In this document: in pieces, positions 49,345 to 58,908 of the stretch
Numbering within the stretch: position 1 is the first letter of the stretch
How the letters are laid out: each line of letters starts with the position of its first letter
NCBI GenBank assembly: GCA_902537425.1
Contig: CACBBD010000005.1
Coordinates: 1 to 64,000, forward strand
From: an uncultured SAR86 cluster bacterium
GTDB taxonomy: Bacteria > Pseudomonadota > Gammaproteobacteria > Magnimaribacterales > Magnimaribacteraceae
Direction: 5' to 3'
DNA length: 64,000 nucleotides
Made by a program: the position numbers and the translations under genes
Notes under the pieces: generated by a model
What the model was told of the DNA's origin: nothing
The model's database searches: none
Seen by the model: the letters and a program-made list of their open reading frames with translations, nothing else

Positions 49345-50013
49345 ATGGACAATAAATATTCTCTTGATAATTTTTCGAGACCCAAATTAGAACTACCAAA
49401 AAAAAACTCTAAGCTGCTTCTACATAGTTGTTGCGCACCTTGCGCAGGGGAAATAATGGAAGCCGTCGCAGCATCGGATATTGAAACTACAGTCTATTTT
49501 TATAATCCTAATATTCATCCCGTTGAGGAATATGAAATAAGAAAAGATGAAAATAAAAGATTTTGTGATGCCTTAGGGTTTAAATTTATCGACGCTGATT
49601 ATGATAAAGAAAATTGGTTCGAGCGAATAAAAGGTCTTGAGAATGAACCCGAAAGAGGGGAAAGATGCACAAAATGCTTTGATATGAGGTTCGAAAGATC
49701 TGCCCTATATGCCAGTGAAAATGATTATGCTGTTTATGCCACAACACTAGGTATCTCAAGGTGGAAAGATATGAAACAAATAAATGATTCCGGTCATAGA
49801 GCTGCAGAAAGGTATGACCAAGTCAGTTATTGGGATTTTAATTGGAGAAAGCAAGGAGGTTCCTCAAGAATGATTGAAATCTCTAAAAGAGAGGAGTTTT
49901 ACCAACAAGAATATTGCGGTTGCGTTTATAGCTTGAGAGATACTAATAAATGGCGCAGAGAGAACAACAGGCCTAGGATAAAACGCGGTATAAAATATTA
50001 TAATATTTCATGA
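49345..50013 (+). CDS. queH: Epoxyqueuosine reductase QueH
   Basis: [49 protein letters not shown]. Confidence 0.9.
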   Translation: MDNKYSLDNFSRPKLELPKKNSKLLLHSCCAPCAGEIMEAVAASDIETTVYFYNPNIHPVEEYEIRKDENKRFCDALGFKFIDADYDKENWFERIKGLENEPERGERCTKCFDMRFERSALYASENDYAVYATTLGISRWKDMKQINDSGHRAAERYDQVSYWDFNWRKQGGSSRMIEISKREEFYQQEYCGCVYSLRDTNKWRRENNRPRIKRGIKYYNIS

Positions 50014-50714
50014 AACATATTATCGCGATTGGCGGTGGGGGTTTTGGAAGGAATCCAGGTGAAGGTCTAATAGAACAATATATTCTGGATCAGACGGGCA
50101 AGAATCTGCCGAATATATGCTTTATTCCAACTGCAACAGGAGACAATGAAGCTTACAAAGTTAATTATTATAGTACTTTCTCAAAGTTACACTGTAATCC
50201 AGTTCATTTAGATTTCTTTAAAAGAACTCCGGATCTAGAAAAGTTAATAGGTGAACAAGATGCTATCTTTGTAGGAGGTGGCAATACTAAGAGTATGTTG
50301 GCCGTCTGGAAAGATTGGGGATTGGATAGCTTGCTTAAAAAAGCTTACGAGGCTGGAGTGGTCATGAGTGGAGTCAGTGCTGGTGCTAACTGTTGGTTTG
50401 AAAGAGCTGTCGTTGATTCTTGGGAGGATGAACTCAAAGTAATCGATTGTATGGGGTTTGTGAAAGGAAATTTTTGTCCGCATTATGATGAAGAACCTCA
50501 GAGACGACCTTCAGTTAAGTCTTTTCTCGAAAAGGATATTATAAATGCGTGTTATGCCTCCGAAGGTAATGCAGCCCTTCACATTAAAGATAATAATGAT
50601 TATTTATCCGTTGATTTCGGCAAACAAAAACAGTCTTATCTAGTTTCACTCGTCCAGGGGAAAGTATCAGAAGTGGCATTTGAATCTCTTTCTTTAAAGG
50701 CCCAAAAAAACTAA
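50010..50714 (+). CDS. Peptidase E (S51 family)
   Basis: [12 protein letters not shown] and [14 protein letters not shown] catalytic motif; ATGA overlap with queH. Confidence 0.88.
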   Translation: MKHIIAIGGGGFGRNPGEGLIEQYILDQTGKNLPNICFIPTATGDNEAYKVNYYSTFSKLHCNPVHLDFFKRTPDLEKLIGEQDAIFVGGGNTKSMLAVWKDWGLDSLLKKAYEAGVVMSGVSAGANCWFERAVVDSWEDELKVIDCMGFVKGNFCPHYDEEPQRRPSVKSFLEKDIINACYASEGNAALHIKDNNDYLSVDFGKQKQSYLVSLVQGKVSEVAFESLSLKAQKN

Positions 50715-50765
50715 AAAGTAATCTCTCAAAATTATATAACTCCTGTTAGAATGCCTGAGTTCTAT

Positions 50766-50843
50766 GGACCGGTAGTTCAGTTTGGTTAGAACGCCGCCCT
50801 GTCACGGCGGAGGTCGCGAGTTCGAGTCTCGTCCGGTCCGCCA
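50766..50843 (+). tRNA. tRNA-Asp (anticodon GUC)
   Basis: Acceptor GGACCGG/CCGGTCC, anticodon CCGCC-CTGTCAC-GGCGG, T-arm GCGAGTTCGAGTCTCGT, encoded GCCA. Confidence 0.96.
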
Positions 50844-50892
50844 TTTTTCATTCAGGGTTAACACACAAATGAATAATCATTAGAATGATGAT

Positions 50893-51357
50893 ATGAAAAT
50901 TTTATCTCTCATTGGTGCGTTATTAATTTCTCAAGTTTCCAATGCAGAATACTTAGAGGGTCTCAAAATAAAGAAAGTAGTCGATGGAGATACTGTGCAT
51001 GTCTTTTATCAAGATGAAGTTTATAAGATCCGACTCACAGAGATCGATGCACCTGAAAGAGATCAGCCTTATGGGAGCAATTCAACCGAATATTTAAAAG
51101 GTCTTTTGAACGAAGGAAGAGTTGACGTAGATATCTCCGGGACAGATAGATACGGAAGAAAACTAGGAAGACTATATTGGCAAGGCATGGATATAAATCG
51201 TGAGCTTGTATCGGCAGGCTATGCTTGGGTTTATGATCAATACGTCACAGATAATTCCTTTTACGCAAATCAATTCAAAGCGAGGAATCTAAAAAAAGGT
51301 CTATGGCAGGATAAAAATCCACTAGAACCCTGGAATTGGAGAAAGCTAAAAAACTAA
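50893..51357 (+). CDS. Thermonuclease family protein (SNase-like)
   Basis: VVDGDTVHVFYQDEVYKIRLTEIDAPERDQPYG...SGTDRYGRKLGRLY. Confidence 0.9.
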   Translation: MKILSLIGALLISQVSNAEYLEGLKIKKVVDGDTVHVFYQDEVYKIRLTEIDAPERDQPYGSNSTEYLKGLLNEGRVDVDISGTDRYGRKLGRLYWQGMDINRELVSAGYAWVYDQYVTDNSFYANQFKARNLKKGLWQDKNPLEPWNWRKLKN

Positions 51358-51416
51358 TTTATCTTAAAATTGTTATGGCAATCTAAGCCATCTATAATAG
51401 TCTTAGGGAGAATTGC

Positions 51417-51743
51417 ATGAAATGGTCCTATACGAACGGAAAGCTTAATGTCAGCTCAGATGAGGTCGATCAGCAGTTTACTTTGCAAGAACTCATTGAA
51501 GAAGCTTCTAGACATCAAGCGTATAGAAAAAAAATAGTAGCCTTATTTTTAGTAATCGCATTAATTTTATTTTTTATGCAGACTTATGGAGGAGATATAC
51601 CACCAAACGCGTCTATTTATTTTTATGTAGGTTATTTGTCGACACCTCTTTTCATTTCAGGATTTATTTCATCTATCTGTTATGTTCTTATGCGAAAGCC
51701 TCCTAGGCAAGTCAGACGACTTAACAAATTTTTCAAAGATTAA
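51417..51743 (+). CDS. Hypothetical two-TM membrane protein
   Basis: 108 aa; two TM helices with charged termini. Confidence 0.55.
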   Translation: MKWSYTNGKLNVSSDEVDQQFTLQELIEEASRHQAYRKKIVALFLVIALILFFMQTYGGDIPPNASIYFYVGYLSTPLFISGFISSICYVLMRKPPRQVRRLNKFFKD

Positions 51744-52543
51744 TAGAAAGTTCTAGCAGACCCTCCATCTACTTGCACAGCTAAACCGGTCATATAGTTT
51801 GCTTTTTCAGAAGCCAAGAAAGTTATCAATCCTGCTAAATCTTCAGCTTCGCCAACTCTCTTCATTGGAATATTATCGGCAATGGTTTTTTCTATTTCTT
51901 CTTTACTCAAACCAGAAGAAGAAGATTGAGATTCTAAGATAGCCTCGACTCTTTCTGTCCTGGTATAACCAGGACATACTGTATTAACAGTTATACCATG
52001 AGCAGCAACTTCATCTGCCAGTGCTTTTGCCCATCCCAGTACACCCATTCTTAGACTGTTAGATAGAAATAATCCATTTACAGGAGTTTTTACTGATACT
52101 GAGGAGATATTTATAATGCGGCCCCATTCCTTTTTTTTCATGTTGGGCACCAAGGCTCTTGAAAGTCGAATAGCTGACATCATTGTTGAATTAAAAGCAT
52201 TTTGCCAATCTTCATCAGAAATTTGCTCGAATGTACTTGGTGGTGGGCCGCCAGTATTATTTACTAAAATATCAACTTCACCCAAGCTTTGTTCAACTTC
52301 TTGCAAAAATATTTGTATATCCTCTAAAGAATCAAGATCAGCTTTTAATGCTATAACCTTGATATTGTGTTCTGTTTTCTGAAGTATTTCTTCTTTAGCT
52401 TTGTCTATTTTTTCTTGATCTCTAGAACAAATGGCCAGATTCACACCTTCCTTTGCAAGATCTATAGCTGCTGCCTTACCTAATCCTTGGCTGGATGCAC
52501 AAACGACTGCATTCTTATTTTCTAGATTTAAATTCATACTCAA
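51740..52543 (-). CDS. SDR family oxidoreductase
   Basis: ASSQGLGKAAA, NNTGG, INISSVSV; C-terminal MTGLAVQVDGG. Confidence 0.9.
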   Translation of the reverse strand: MSMNLNLENKNAVVCASSQGLGKAAAIDLAKEGVNLAICSRDQEKIDKAKEEILQKTEHNIKVIALKADLDSLEDIQIFLQEVEQSLGEVDILVNNTGGPPPSTFEQISDEDWQNAFNSTMMSAIRLSRALVPNMKKKEWGRIINISSVSVKTPVNGLFLSNSLRMGVLGWAKALADEVAAHGITVNTVCPGYTRTERVEAILESQSSSSGLSKEEIEKTIADNIPMKRVGEAEDLAGLITFLASEKANYMTGLAVQVDGGSARTFY

Positions 52544-52614
52544 AATTTACAGATAAGCCTTATATTAATCAAATAATCCAGTATCATTAGCTTTGAAAAA
52601 TTTATGGGGCATCA

Positions 52615-53976
52615 ATGATCAAATCAAAGTGGATTTTCTTTTTATTATTTTCAGCATTGAGTTTATCTCTATTCCCAAGCTCATATGAAGCCAGTCAAGT
52701 TGGTGTCTCTAAAGAAAGACTAGATAAAATCTCTCGTGTTCTGGAAGAAAATATAAAAGCAGGCAGATTTCCTGGTTTCATCTCAGGTGTTGCAAGAAAA
52801 GGCAAAGTTGTTCATTTTGATACTCAAGGATATTCGGATTTAGAAAAACAAATACCTCTCCAAAAGGATTCACTATTTAGGATTTATTCAATGAGCAAAC
52901 CAATTACTGGAGTTGCACTAATGATTTTATTAGAAGAAGGTAAAGTAAGATTGAATGATCCTGTTTCTCTCTACATACCTGAGTTTGCCAACACAGAGGT
53001 AATGATTGTTAATGAGGATGGCACTACAACTCTGGAAAAACTTAAAAGAGAAGTAACAATCAGACATTTAGCTACTCATACTTCCGGAATTGCTTATAGC
53101 TTCACAGCAACACCTCAATTACGGAAGATTTACGCGAAGGAGAGACTGTCTCCTTATTTTTTTATCGATAATTTTGAAGCTCTTCAAATAAATGGCAATA
53201 CCGTGGTTAGTTCAGGAAAGTCTTTTCCCGATATTTGTACATTCTCATCTGCATTGGCGTCTAAAGCTCCCTTGATGCATCAACCCGGTGTTAAATATAC
53301 ATATTCTATGGGAATGGATGTTTTGGGTTGTGTTATCGAAAGAGCATCTGGTATGAAATTTGATACTTTTTTAGAGGAAAAAATCTTTAAACCTCTTCAA
53401 ATGAACGATACTTCTTTTTCTGTTCCGGCTTCAAAAGTAGATAGATTCACATCTCTTTATGCGTATCCTGGAGATTTAGGTCGTTTGATACCTGAAATGG
53501 AAGGTAAAATACCAGATGATCTTTTAATGATAAAAATTGATGATCGTTCTTTTAGTCCTTATCTTAAACCTGCAACATTGTTCGATGGTGGTTCCGGGTT
53601 GGTCTCTTCAACAGAAGACTATTTAAAATTTGCCCAAATGTTGCTGAATGGCGGCGAACTTGCTGGAGAGAGAATATTGAGTAGAAAATCTGTAGAACTT
53701 ATGTCATCTAATCTTCTACCAGATAATATTAAAGGGTCGGATGACTATATTCAGGGTGCTGGCTTTGGTATCACAGTCGGAGTAATTGAAGATCCTGGAC
53801 TAATAGGACAATATGGTTCTGAGGGAATGTATTTTTGGGGAGGTGCTGCGTCGACGTTTTTTTGGGTAGATCCTAAAGAGGAATTAGTTGCAGTAGTGAT
53901 GACGCAATTGCTTGCTAATCCATGGCCCCTTAGAGAAACCTTTAATGCCCTTGTATATCAATCAATAGTCGATTAA
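52615..53976 (+). CDS. Beta-lactamase family serine hydrolase
   Basis: SMSKPITG (SxxK), YSMGMDVLGCVIE, LATHTSGIAY. Confidence 0.9.
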   Translation: MIKSKWIFFLLFSALSLSLFPSSYEASQVGVSKERLDKISRVLEENIKAGRFPGFISGVARKGKVVHFDTQGYSDLEKQIPLQKDSLFRIYSMSKPITGVALMILLEEGKVRLNDPVSLYIPEFANTEVMIVNEDGTTTLEKLKREVTIRHLATHTSGIAYSFTATPQLRKIYAKERLSPYFFIDNFEALQINGNTVVSSGKSFPDICTFSSALASKAPLMHQPGVKYTYSMGMDVLGCVIERASGMKFDTFLEEKIFKPLQMNDTSFSVPASKVDRFTSLYAYPGDLGRLIPEMEGKIPDDLLMIKIDDRSFSPYLKPATLFDGGSGLVSSTEDYLKFAQMLLNGGELAGERILSRKSVELMSSNLLPDNIKGSDDYIQGAGFGITVGVIEDPGLIGQYGSEGMYFWGGAASTFFWVDPKEELVAVVMTQLLANPWPLRETFNALVYQSIVD

Positions 53977-53978
53977 AA

Positions 53979-55697
53979 ATGAAGAAGGTTTTTCTCATTT
54001 TAATTTTAAATATTTCATTTATTAGCACTATATTTGCTAATGAACTGCCGATTATTGAATATCAATCTATTAATCATCCGGTTATAGGCGATGAGGGGAT
54101 GGTTGTCTCTCAAAGAATGATCGCAAGTGAAGTAGGAGCTTCTATTTTGAGACGAGGTGGTAATGCTGTAGATGCAGCAGTAGCAACAGGTCTAGCCTTA
54201 GCGGTTGTGTTACCTAGAGCAGGAAATATTGGAGGTGGCGGTTTTATGGTTATACACCTCAAAGATCAAGATAAGAGTTTGACCATAGATTATAGAGAAA
54301 AAGCACCAGCTGCTGCTTCTAGAGATTTATTTCTAGATGAAAATGGAGATTACGATAGAAATAAAGCTCAGTTTTCTCTTCTATCAGCCGGTGTTCCTGG
54401 TTCTGTAGCTGGTTTCTATCATGCTTTAACTAAATACGGCACTCTTACATGGCAGGAAATAATGGAACCATCTATTAAATTGGCAGAAGAAGGTTTTGAA
54501 ATCCCCCATGATTTGGCAAATACACTAGCTTCAAAACGTTACAGAGAAAGATTATCTTCAGATCCTGCAGCATCTAAGGTCTTTTTTAAATCAGATGGCA
54601 GTCTCTATGAGGCTGGAGAAATTCTTATACAAACAGATCTTGCATCTACTCTTAAACAAATTAGCAAATACGGCCCTGATGCTTTTTATCGTGGAGATAT
54701 AGCCAAGCTTATTGTAAAGGAGATGGAAACAAATGGTGGCTTGATCACTCTTGAAGATTTGGATAATTACAACATAGTTGAAAGGCAACCACTCAATGGA
54801 ACTTATAGGGATTTTAAAATTGTTTCTATGCCCCCTAGCAGCTCAGGAGGAACACACTTAGTCCAAATGCTAAATATGCTTGAAGAGTTTCCCATCAAAG
54901 AAATGGGCTTTGGAAGCTCAGAAGGTATTCACATTCTCGCTGAGATAATGAAAAGAGCATATGCTGATAGAAGTAAGTATTTAGGTGATAGTGATTTTTA
55001 CGAAGTGCCTTCAAGCCTTACAAGTAAGGAATATGCAAAATCTTTAAATCTAGATATTTCGAAAGACAAAATAACACCCTCAAGTGAAATTTCTCCAGGC
55101 GATCCTTATCCCTATGAAAGCCCTGACACAACTCATTTTTCTGTTATGGACGCTTATGGAAATGCTGTTTCTAATACATACACCATTAATTTCTCTTACG
55201 GCTCAGGAAAGATGATTCCAGGCACGGGCATGCTGATTAATAATGAGATGGATGATTTCTCATCCAAGCCAGGGACGCCTAATGGATATGGATTACTCGG
55301 ATCCGAGGCTAATGCAATAGAAGGGAATAAAAGACCTCTTTCGTCTATGACTCCAACAATTATTTTTAAAAATGATGAACCTTATGTAATTTTAGGGAGC
55401 CCGGGTGGTAGTAGGATTATTACAACAGTGCTTCAAGTTGCTTTGAATGTGATGGATCATGATATGAATATAGCTCAAGCAGTTCATAGCCCACGAATTC
55501 ACCATCAATGGTTGCCTGAAGTATTGATGATAGAAAAAGGATTTGGTGCTGATACTGAAACGCTTTTAAAGAAAAAAGGTTATAAATTATATCCCTCATC
55601 AACAATGGGCAGTGTTCAAGCCATTATGAAAGAGGGTAATTATTTCTATGGTGTGGCTGATCCTAGAAGACCTGGTTCTGGAGTCGCAACTCCTTAA
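53979..55697 (+). CDS. ggt: Gamma-glutamyltransferase (copy 1)
   Basis: GGNAVDAAVATGLALAVVLPRAGNIGGGGFM; DTTHFSVMDAYGNAVSNTYT; LGSPGGSRI. Confidence 0.92.
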   Translation: MKKVFLILILNISFISTIFANELPIIEYQSINHPVIGDEGMVVSQRMIASEVGASILRRGGNAVDAAVATGLALAVVLPRAGNIGGGGFMVIHLKDQDKSLTIDYREKAPAAASRDLFLDENGDYDRNKAQFSLLSAGVPGSVAGFYHALTKYGTLTWQEIMEPSIKLAEEGFEIPHDLANTLASKRYRERLSSDPAASKVFFKSDGSLYEAGEILIQTDLASTLKQISKYGPDAFYRGDIAKLIVKEMETNGGLITLEDLDNYNIVERQPLNGTYRDFKIVSMPPSSSGGTHLVQMLNMLEEFPIKEMGFGSSEGIHILAEIMKRAYADRSKYLGDSDFYEVPSSLTSKEYAKSLNLDISKDKITPSSEISPGDPYPYESPDTTHFSVMDAYGNAVSNTYTINFSYGSGKMIPGTGMLINNEMDDFSSKPGTPNGYGLLGSEANAIEGNKRPLSSMTPTIIFKNDEPYVILGSPGGSRIITTVLQVALNVMDHDMNIAQAVHSPRIHHQWLPEVLMIEKGFGADTETLLKKKGYKLYPSSTMGSVQAIMKEGNYFYGVADPRRPGSGVATP

Positions 55698-55706
55698 AAT
55701 AACTTC

Positions 55707-57410
55707 ATGATAAAGAGTTATTTTCCTTATCTTCTTTTATTATTTATTTCTTTCGAAGGCCTATCGCAAACAAGAACTCAAACAACTCTAGATTATCAAA
55801 ATAGAATCCATCCTGAGATATCTAATAGCTTCATGGTTGTGTCACAAAATAGTCATGCTACTGAGGCAGGTTACGAAATACTTAAGAAAGGAGGAAATGC
55901 AGTAGATGCTTCAGTTGCTGTAGGCTTTGCTTTGGCGGTTACTCTTCCTAGAGCAGGAAACCTAGGAGGTGGAGGATTCGTCTTAATATACGACAAAGAG
56001 GAAAACGAAGTATCTTCCATAGATTATCGTTCTGCAGCTCCAAAATCAGCAACAAGCGATTTATTTGTCAAGGAAGATAGTATTGTAAGATTTGGTCACC
56101 TGGTAAATGCAGTACCTGGATCTGTAGCTGGCCTACTTAAAGCTCATCAGGATCATGGGACTTTGCCACTCTCTGACTTGCTGTTGCCTTCCATAAGATT
56201 GGCAAGAGATGGCTTTGAAGTTTCTCACGATTTAAATTACGTATTAGAGTGGGGAAAAGAGTCTTTGCTCACTAATGCGGCTTCCAATAACAAATTCTAT
56301 AGCGCGAATGAAGAGCCTCTAGAGATCAAGAGTATTTTTAAGCAGCCTAATTTAGCTAAAACTTTGTTTATGATCAGTAAGAAGGGTGCTGATGTATTTT
56401 ATAAAGGTGAAATAGCTAAATGGATTTCTGAAGAATCCTTATCCAATGGAGGATTAATAACTTTAGAGGATATGGCATCTTACGAAGCTAAATACAGGGA
56501 TCCTATAAAGACCGTCTATAGAGGTCATACAGTAGTTTCTATGGCTCCTGCAGCCAGTGGTGGCTTAGTTTTACTTCAAACTTTAAATATTTTAGAAAAT
56601 TTCAATTTAAGAGATTCAGGACATAATTCAGCTAAAACAATTCATATTCTTTCTGAAGCAATGCAAAGAGCTTATGCTGATAGAGCAGAGTATCACGGTG
56701 ATCCTGATTTTTATGATGTGCCAATTAAGCAGATACTAAGTAAACAATATTCTAAAGATTTATCTAACCAAATTAGTGGAATGAGAACTCCTGATGGGCA
56801 AATTTATGAGGGTGATTTAAAGCAATATGATGAGAGTCCAGATACCACTCACTTCTCGGTTATAGATTCCAAAGGGAATGCTGTTTCAAATACCTACACC
56901 TTAGGTTCTTCTTTTGGTTCTGGGGTAACCATTAAAAAAGGCGGATTTTTAATGAATAATCAAATGAGAAACTTCTCTCATTTTTACGGAAGAGATGATA
57001 TGCAATTCGGTACAAGTGAGGCGAATAAGCTTGAGCCAGGCAAGAGAATGATCAGCACTCAAGCACCTACGCTTGTTTTCAATCCTAATGGCGATCTTTT
57101 TATGATTTTAGGCTCTCCAGGCGGTGGTCGTATTCCTAATATAATTACTCAAGTTATCAGCAATGTAATTGACCATGAGATGAGTTTTACTGAAGCGGTG
57201 ATAGCTCCTAGGATAAATCAAAGATTGGAGGGTAATCTTCAATTAGAGACCGGTTTTAGTCCCGATACTATAAGTTTGCTTATCGACAGAGGGCACGAAG
57301 TTGAAAGCTCTAATACCATGGGCAGTGTGCAAGCTATCTTTTTAGACCAAGGAAAAATATTTGGAGTGGCTGATACCAGAAGACCAGGTGCACTTGCAAA
57401 AGGTAATTAA
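55707..57410 (+). CDS. Gamma-glutamyltransferase family protein (copy 2, divergent pocket)
   Basis: GGNAVDASVAVGFALAVTLPRAGNLGGGGFV; DTTHFSVIDSKGNAVSNTYTL; LGSPGGGRI. Confidence 0.9.
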   Translation: MIKSYFPYLLLLFISFEGLSQTRTQTTLDYQNRIHPEISNSFMVVSQNSHATEAGYEILKKGGNAVDASVAVGFALAVTLPRAGNLGGGGFVLIYDKEENEVSSIDYRSAAPKSATSDLFVKEDSIVRFGHLVNAVPGSVAGLLKAHQDHGTLPLSDLLLPSIRLARDGFEVSHDLNYVLEWGKESLLTNAASNNKFYSANEEPLEIKSIFKQPNLAKTLFMISKKGADVFYKGEIAKWISEESLSNGGLITLEDMASYEAKYRDPIKTVYRGHTVVSMAPAASGGLVLLQTLNILENFNLRDSGHNSAKTIHILSEAMQRAYADRAEYHGDPDFYDVPIKQILSKQYSKDLSNQISGMRTPDGQIYEGDLKQYDESPDTTHFSVIDSKGNAVSNTYTLGSSFGSGVTIKKGGFLMNNQMRNFSHFYGRDDMQFGTSEANKLEPGKRMISTQAPTLVFNPNGDLFMILGSPGGGRIPNIITQVISNVIDHEMSFTEAVIAPRINQRLEGNLQLETGFSPDTISLLIDRGHEVESSNTMGSVQAIFLDQGKIFGVADTRRPGALAKGN

Positions 57411-58852
57411 AGAAGAAAGTAGGGCACAGAAACAACCGCAATAAAAGACACGATAATTATTCCTAAAATATTTATCAGAAACCCTGCTTTAGCCATTTGG
57501 GGAACTCTTATTAAACCTGATCCAAACACAATTGCGTTAGGAGGCGTGGCGACAGGTAACATAAAGGCACAACTTGCAGCTAAACCAACAGCCGCAGTCA
57601 ATAAAATAGGATTAAAATTAGATTGAATTGCTACAGCCGCCACCACCGGAAGAAAAGTAGCTGTCGTAGCCAAGTTGGAAGTAAGTTCTGTTAAAAATAA
57701 AATCATTGTTACCACCAGTACAACAAGCAACACTAAATTGATACTCTCCGGGAGCAGGTTCCCCATCCATATGGCTAGACCGGTCGTCTGAACTGCGTTT
57801 GCTAGACTAAGTCCTCCACCAAATAGTACCAATAAACCCCATGGAACATTCTCTTGGGCGTCCTTCCATTCTAAGAGTGGACCTTTTTTTATTTGATCAC
57901 CGCTCGGAATGAGAAATAGAGCTAATGAGGCAATCATAGCTATGCCAGCATCAGACAGTCCGTTTAAAAACCATATATCATCTAGTAAAGTTCTGAACAT
58001 CCATGCAGCAGCAGTTAAGATGAAAACAAGAAGAACTTTATATTCAGCTCCCTTAAGAATTCCCAATTCCTCTTTCATTTCAGCTAATAAAGTAATAGTT
58101 TCTCTTGAAGTTTCAAAATTAACTTTAAAAATAACTTTCGTCAGAATGAGCCAGCTGCAGGGCAACATTACTGCACTCAGCGGTACACCAACTTTCATCC
58201 AGTCAGTGAAACTGATGTCTAAGTCATAATTATCAGCCATAAAAGCAGCAAGCATTCCGTTCGGTCCTGTTCCTATTAGAGTTGACATACCTCCTATCGT
58301 CGCTCCGTAGGCAATGCCTAGAAGTAAAGCAAGCTGAAATGATTCAACTTCTCTCTCACTCAGTCCCTTTACAGTCTCTTTCACGACAGTTATTACGGCA
58401 AGACCAATAGGAAGCAACATAATAGTAGTTGCAGTGTTCATCACCCACATACTTATGATTGCTGCAGTTGTCATAAAACCAAGTATTAAGGATGCACCAT
58501 TCGACCCCGCATTATTTAATACAAATAAAGCTATTCGTTTATGAAGATCCCATTTTTGAATAGCAGTTGCTATTAAGAAGCCTCCAAGAAATAAATAAAC
58601 AATTTTATTAGCATATGGGTTTGCTGCTGACTGTATGTCTACAATACCCAGAAGAGGGAAGAAAGCTAATGGCACCAATGCGGTTACTGCAACTGGAACC
58701 GCTTCAGTCGCCCACCAAGTTCCCATAAGAAGAAACAAAGCTGCTGTTTTTTGTGCTTCGTAGGATAAGCCATCAGGACTTGGCAAAATAAGCACAATAA
58801 GTGCTATTAAGATTCCTAGAAAAAAACCTTTATTTGTGAATATGAAATTCAT
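57407..58852 (-). CDS. DASS/SLC13-family anion:Na+ symporter
   Basis: WWATEAVPVAVTALVPLAFFPLLG; MWVMNTATTIMLLPIGLAV; LVLFGGGLSLANA. Confidence 0.9.
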   Translation of the reverse strand: MNFIFTNKGFFLGILIALIVLILPSPDGLSYEAQKTAALFLLMGTWWATEAVPVAVTALVPLAFFPLLGIVDIQSAANPYANKIVYLFLGGFLIATAIQKWDLHKRIALFVLNNAGSNGASLILGFMTTAAIISMWVMNTATTIMLLPIGLAVITVVKETVKGLSEREVESFQLALLLGIAYGATIGGMSTLIGTGPNGMLAAFMADNYDLDISFTDWMKVGVPLSAVMLPCSWLILTKVIFKVNFETSRETITLLAEMKEELGILKGAEYKVLLVFILTAAAWMFRTLLDDIWFLNGLSDAGIAMIASLALFLIPSGDQIKKGPLLEWKDAQENVPWGLLVLFGGGLSLANAVQTTGLAIWMGNLLPESINLVLLVVLVVTMILFLTELTSNLATTATFLPVVAAVAIQSNFNPILLTAAVGLAASCAFMLPVATPPNAIVFGSGLIRVPQMAKAGFLINILGIIIVSFIAVVSVPYFLL

Positions 58853-58867
58853 ATCTTTATTGTAAAT

Positions 58868-58895
58868 AAAAAAGGGAGTAGTAACTCCCTTTTTT
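58868..58895 (-). terminator. Rho-independent terminator after the TonB receptor gene
   Basis: AAAAAAGGGAGT-AGTA-ACTCCCTTTTTT: perfect 12-bp stem, 4-nt loop, with U-tract on either strand. Confidence 0.88.
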
Positions 58896-58908
58896 ATTTA
58901 TATTGGAA

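Noticed and set aside
52615-57410. Beta-lactamase/GGT/GGT block as an antibiotic resistance island
   Set aside because: The serine hydrolase is of the broad class C-like esterase/peptidase type and there are no mobile-element signatures; resistance cannot be claimed.
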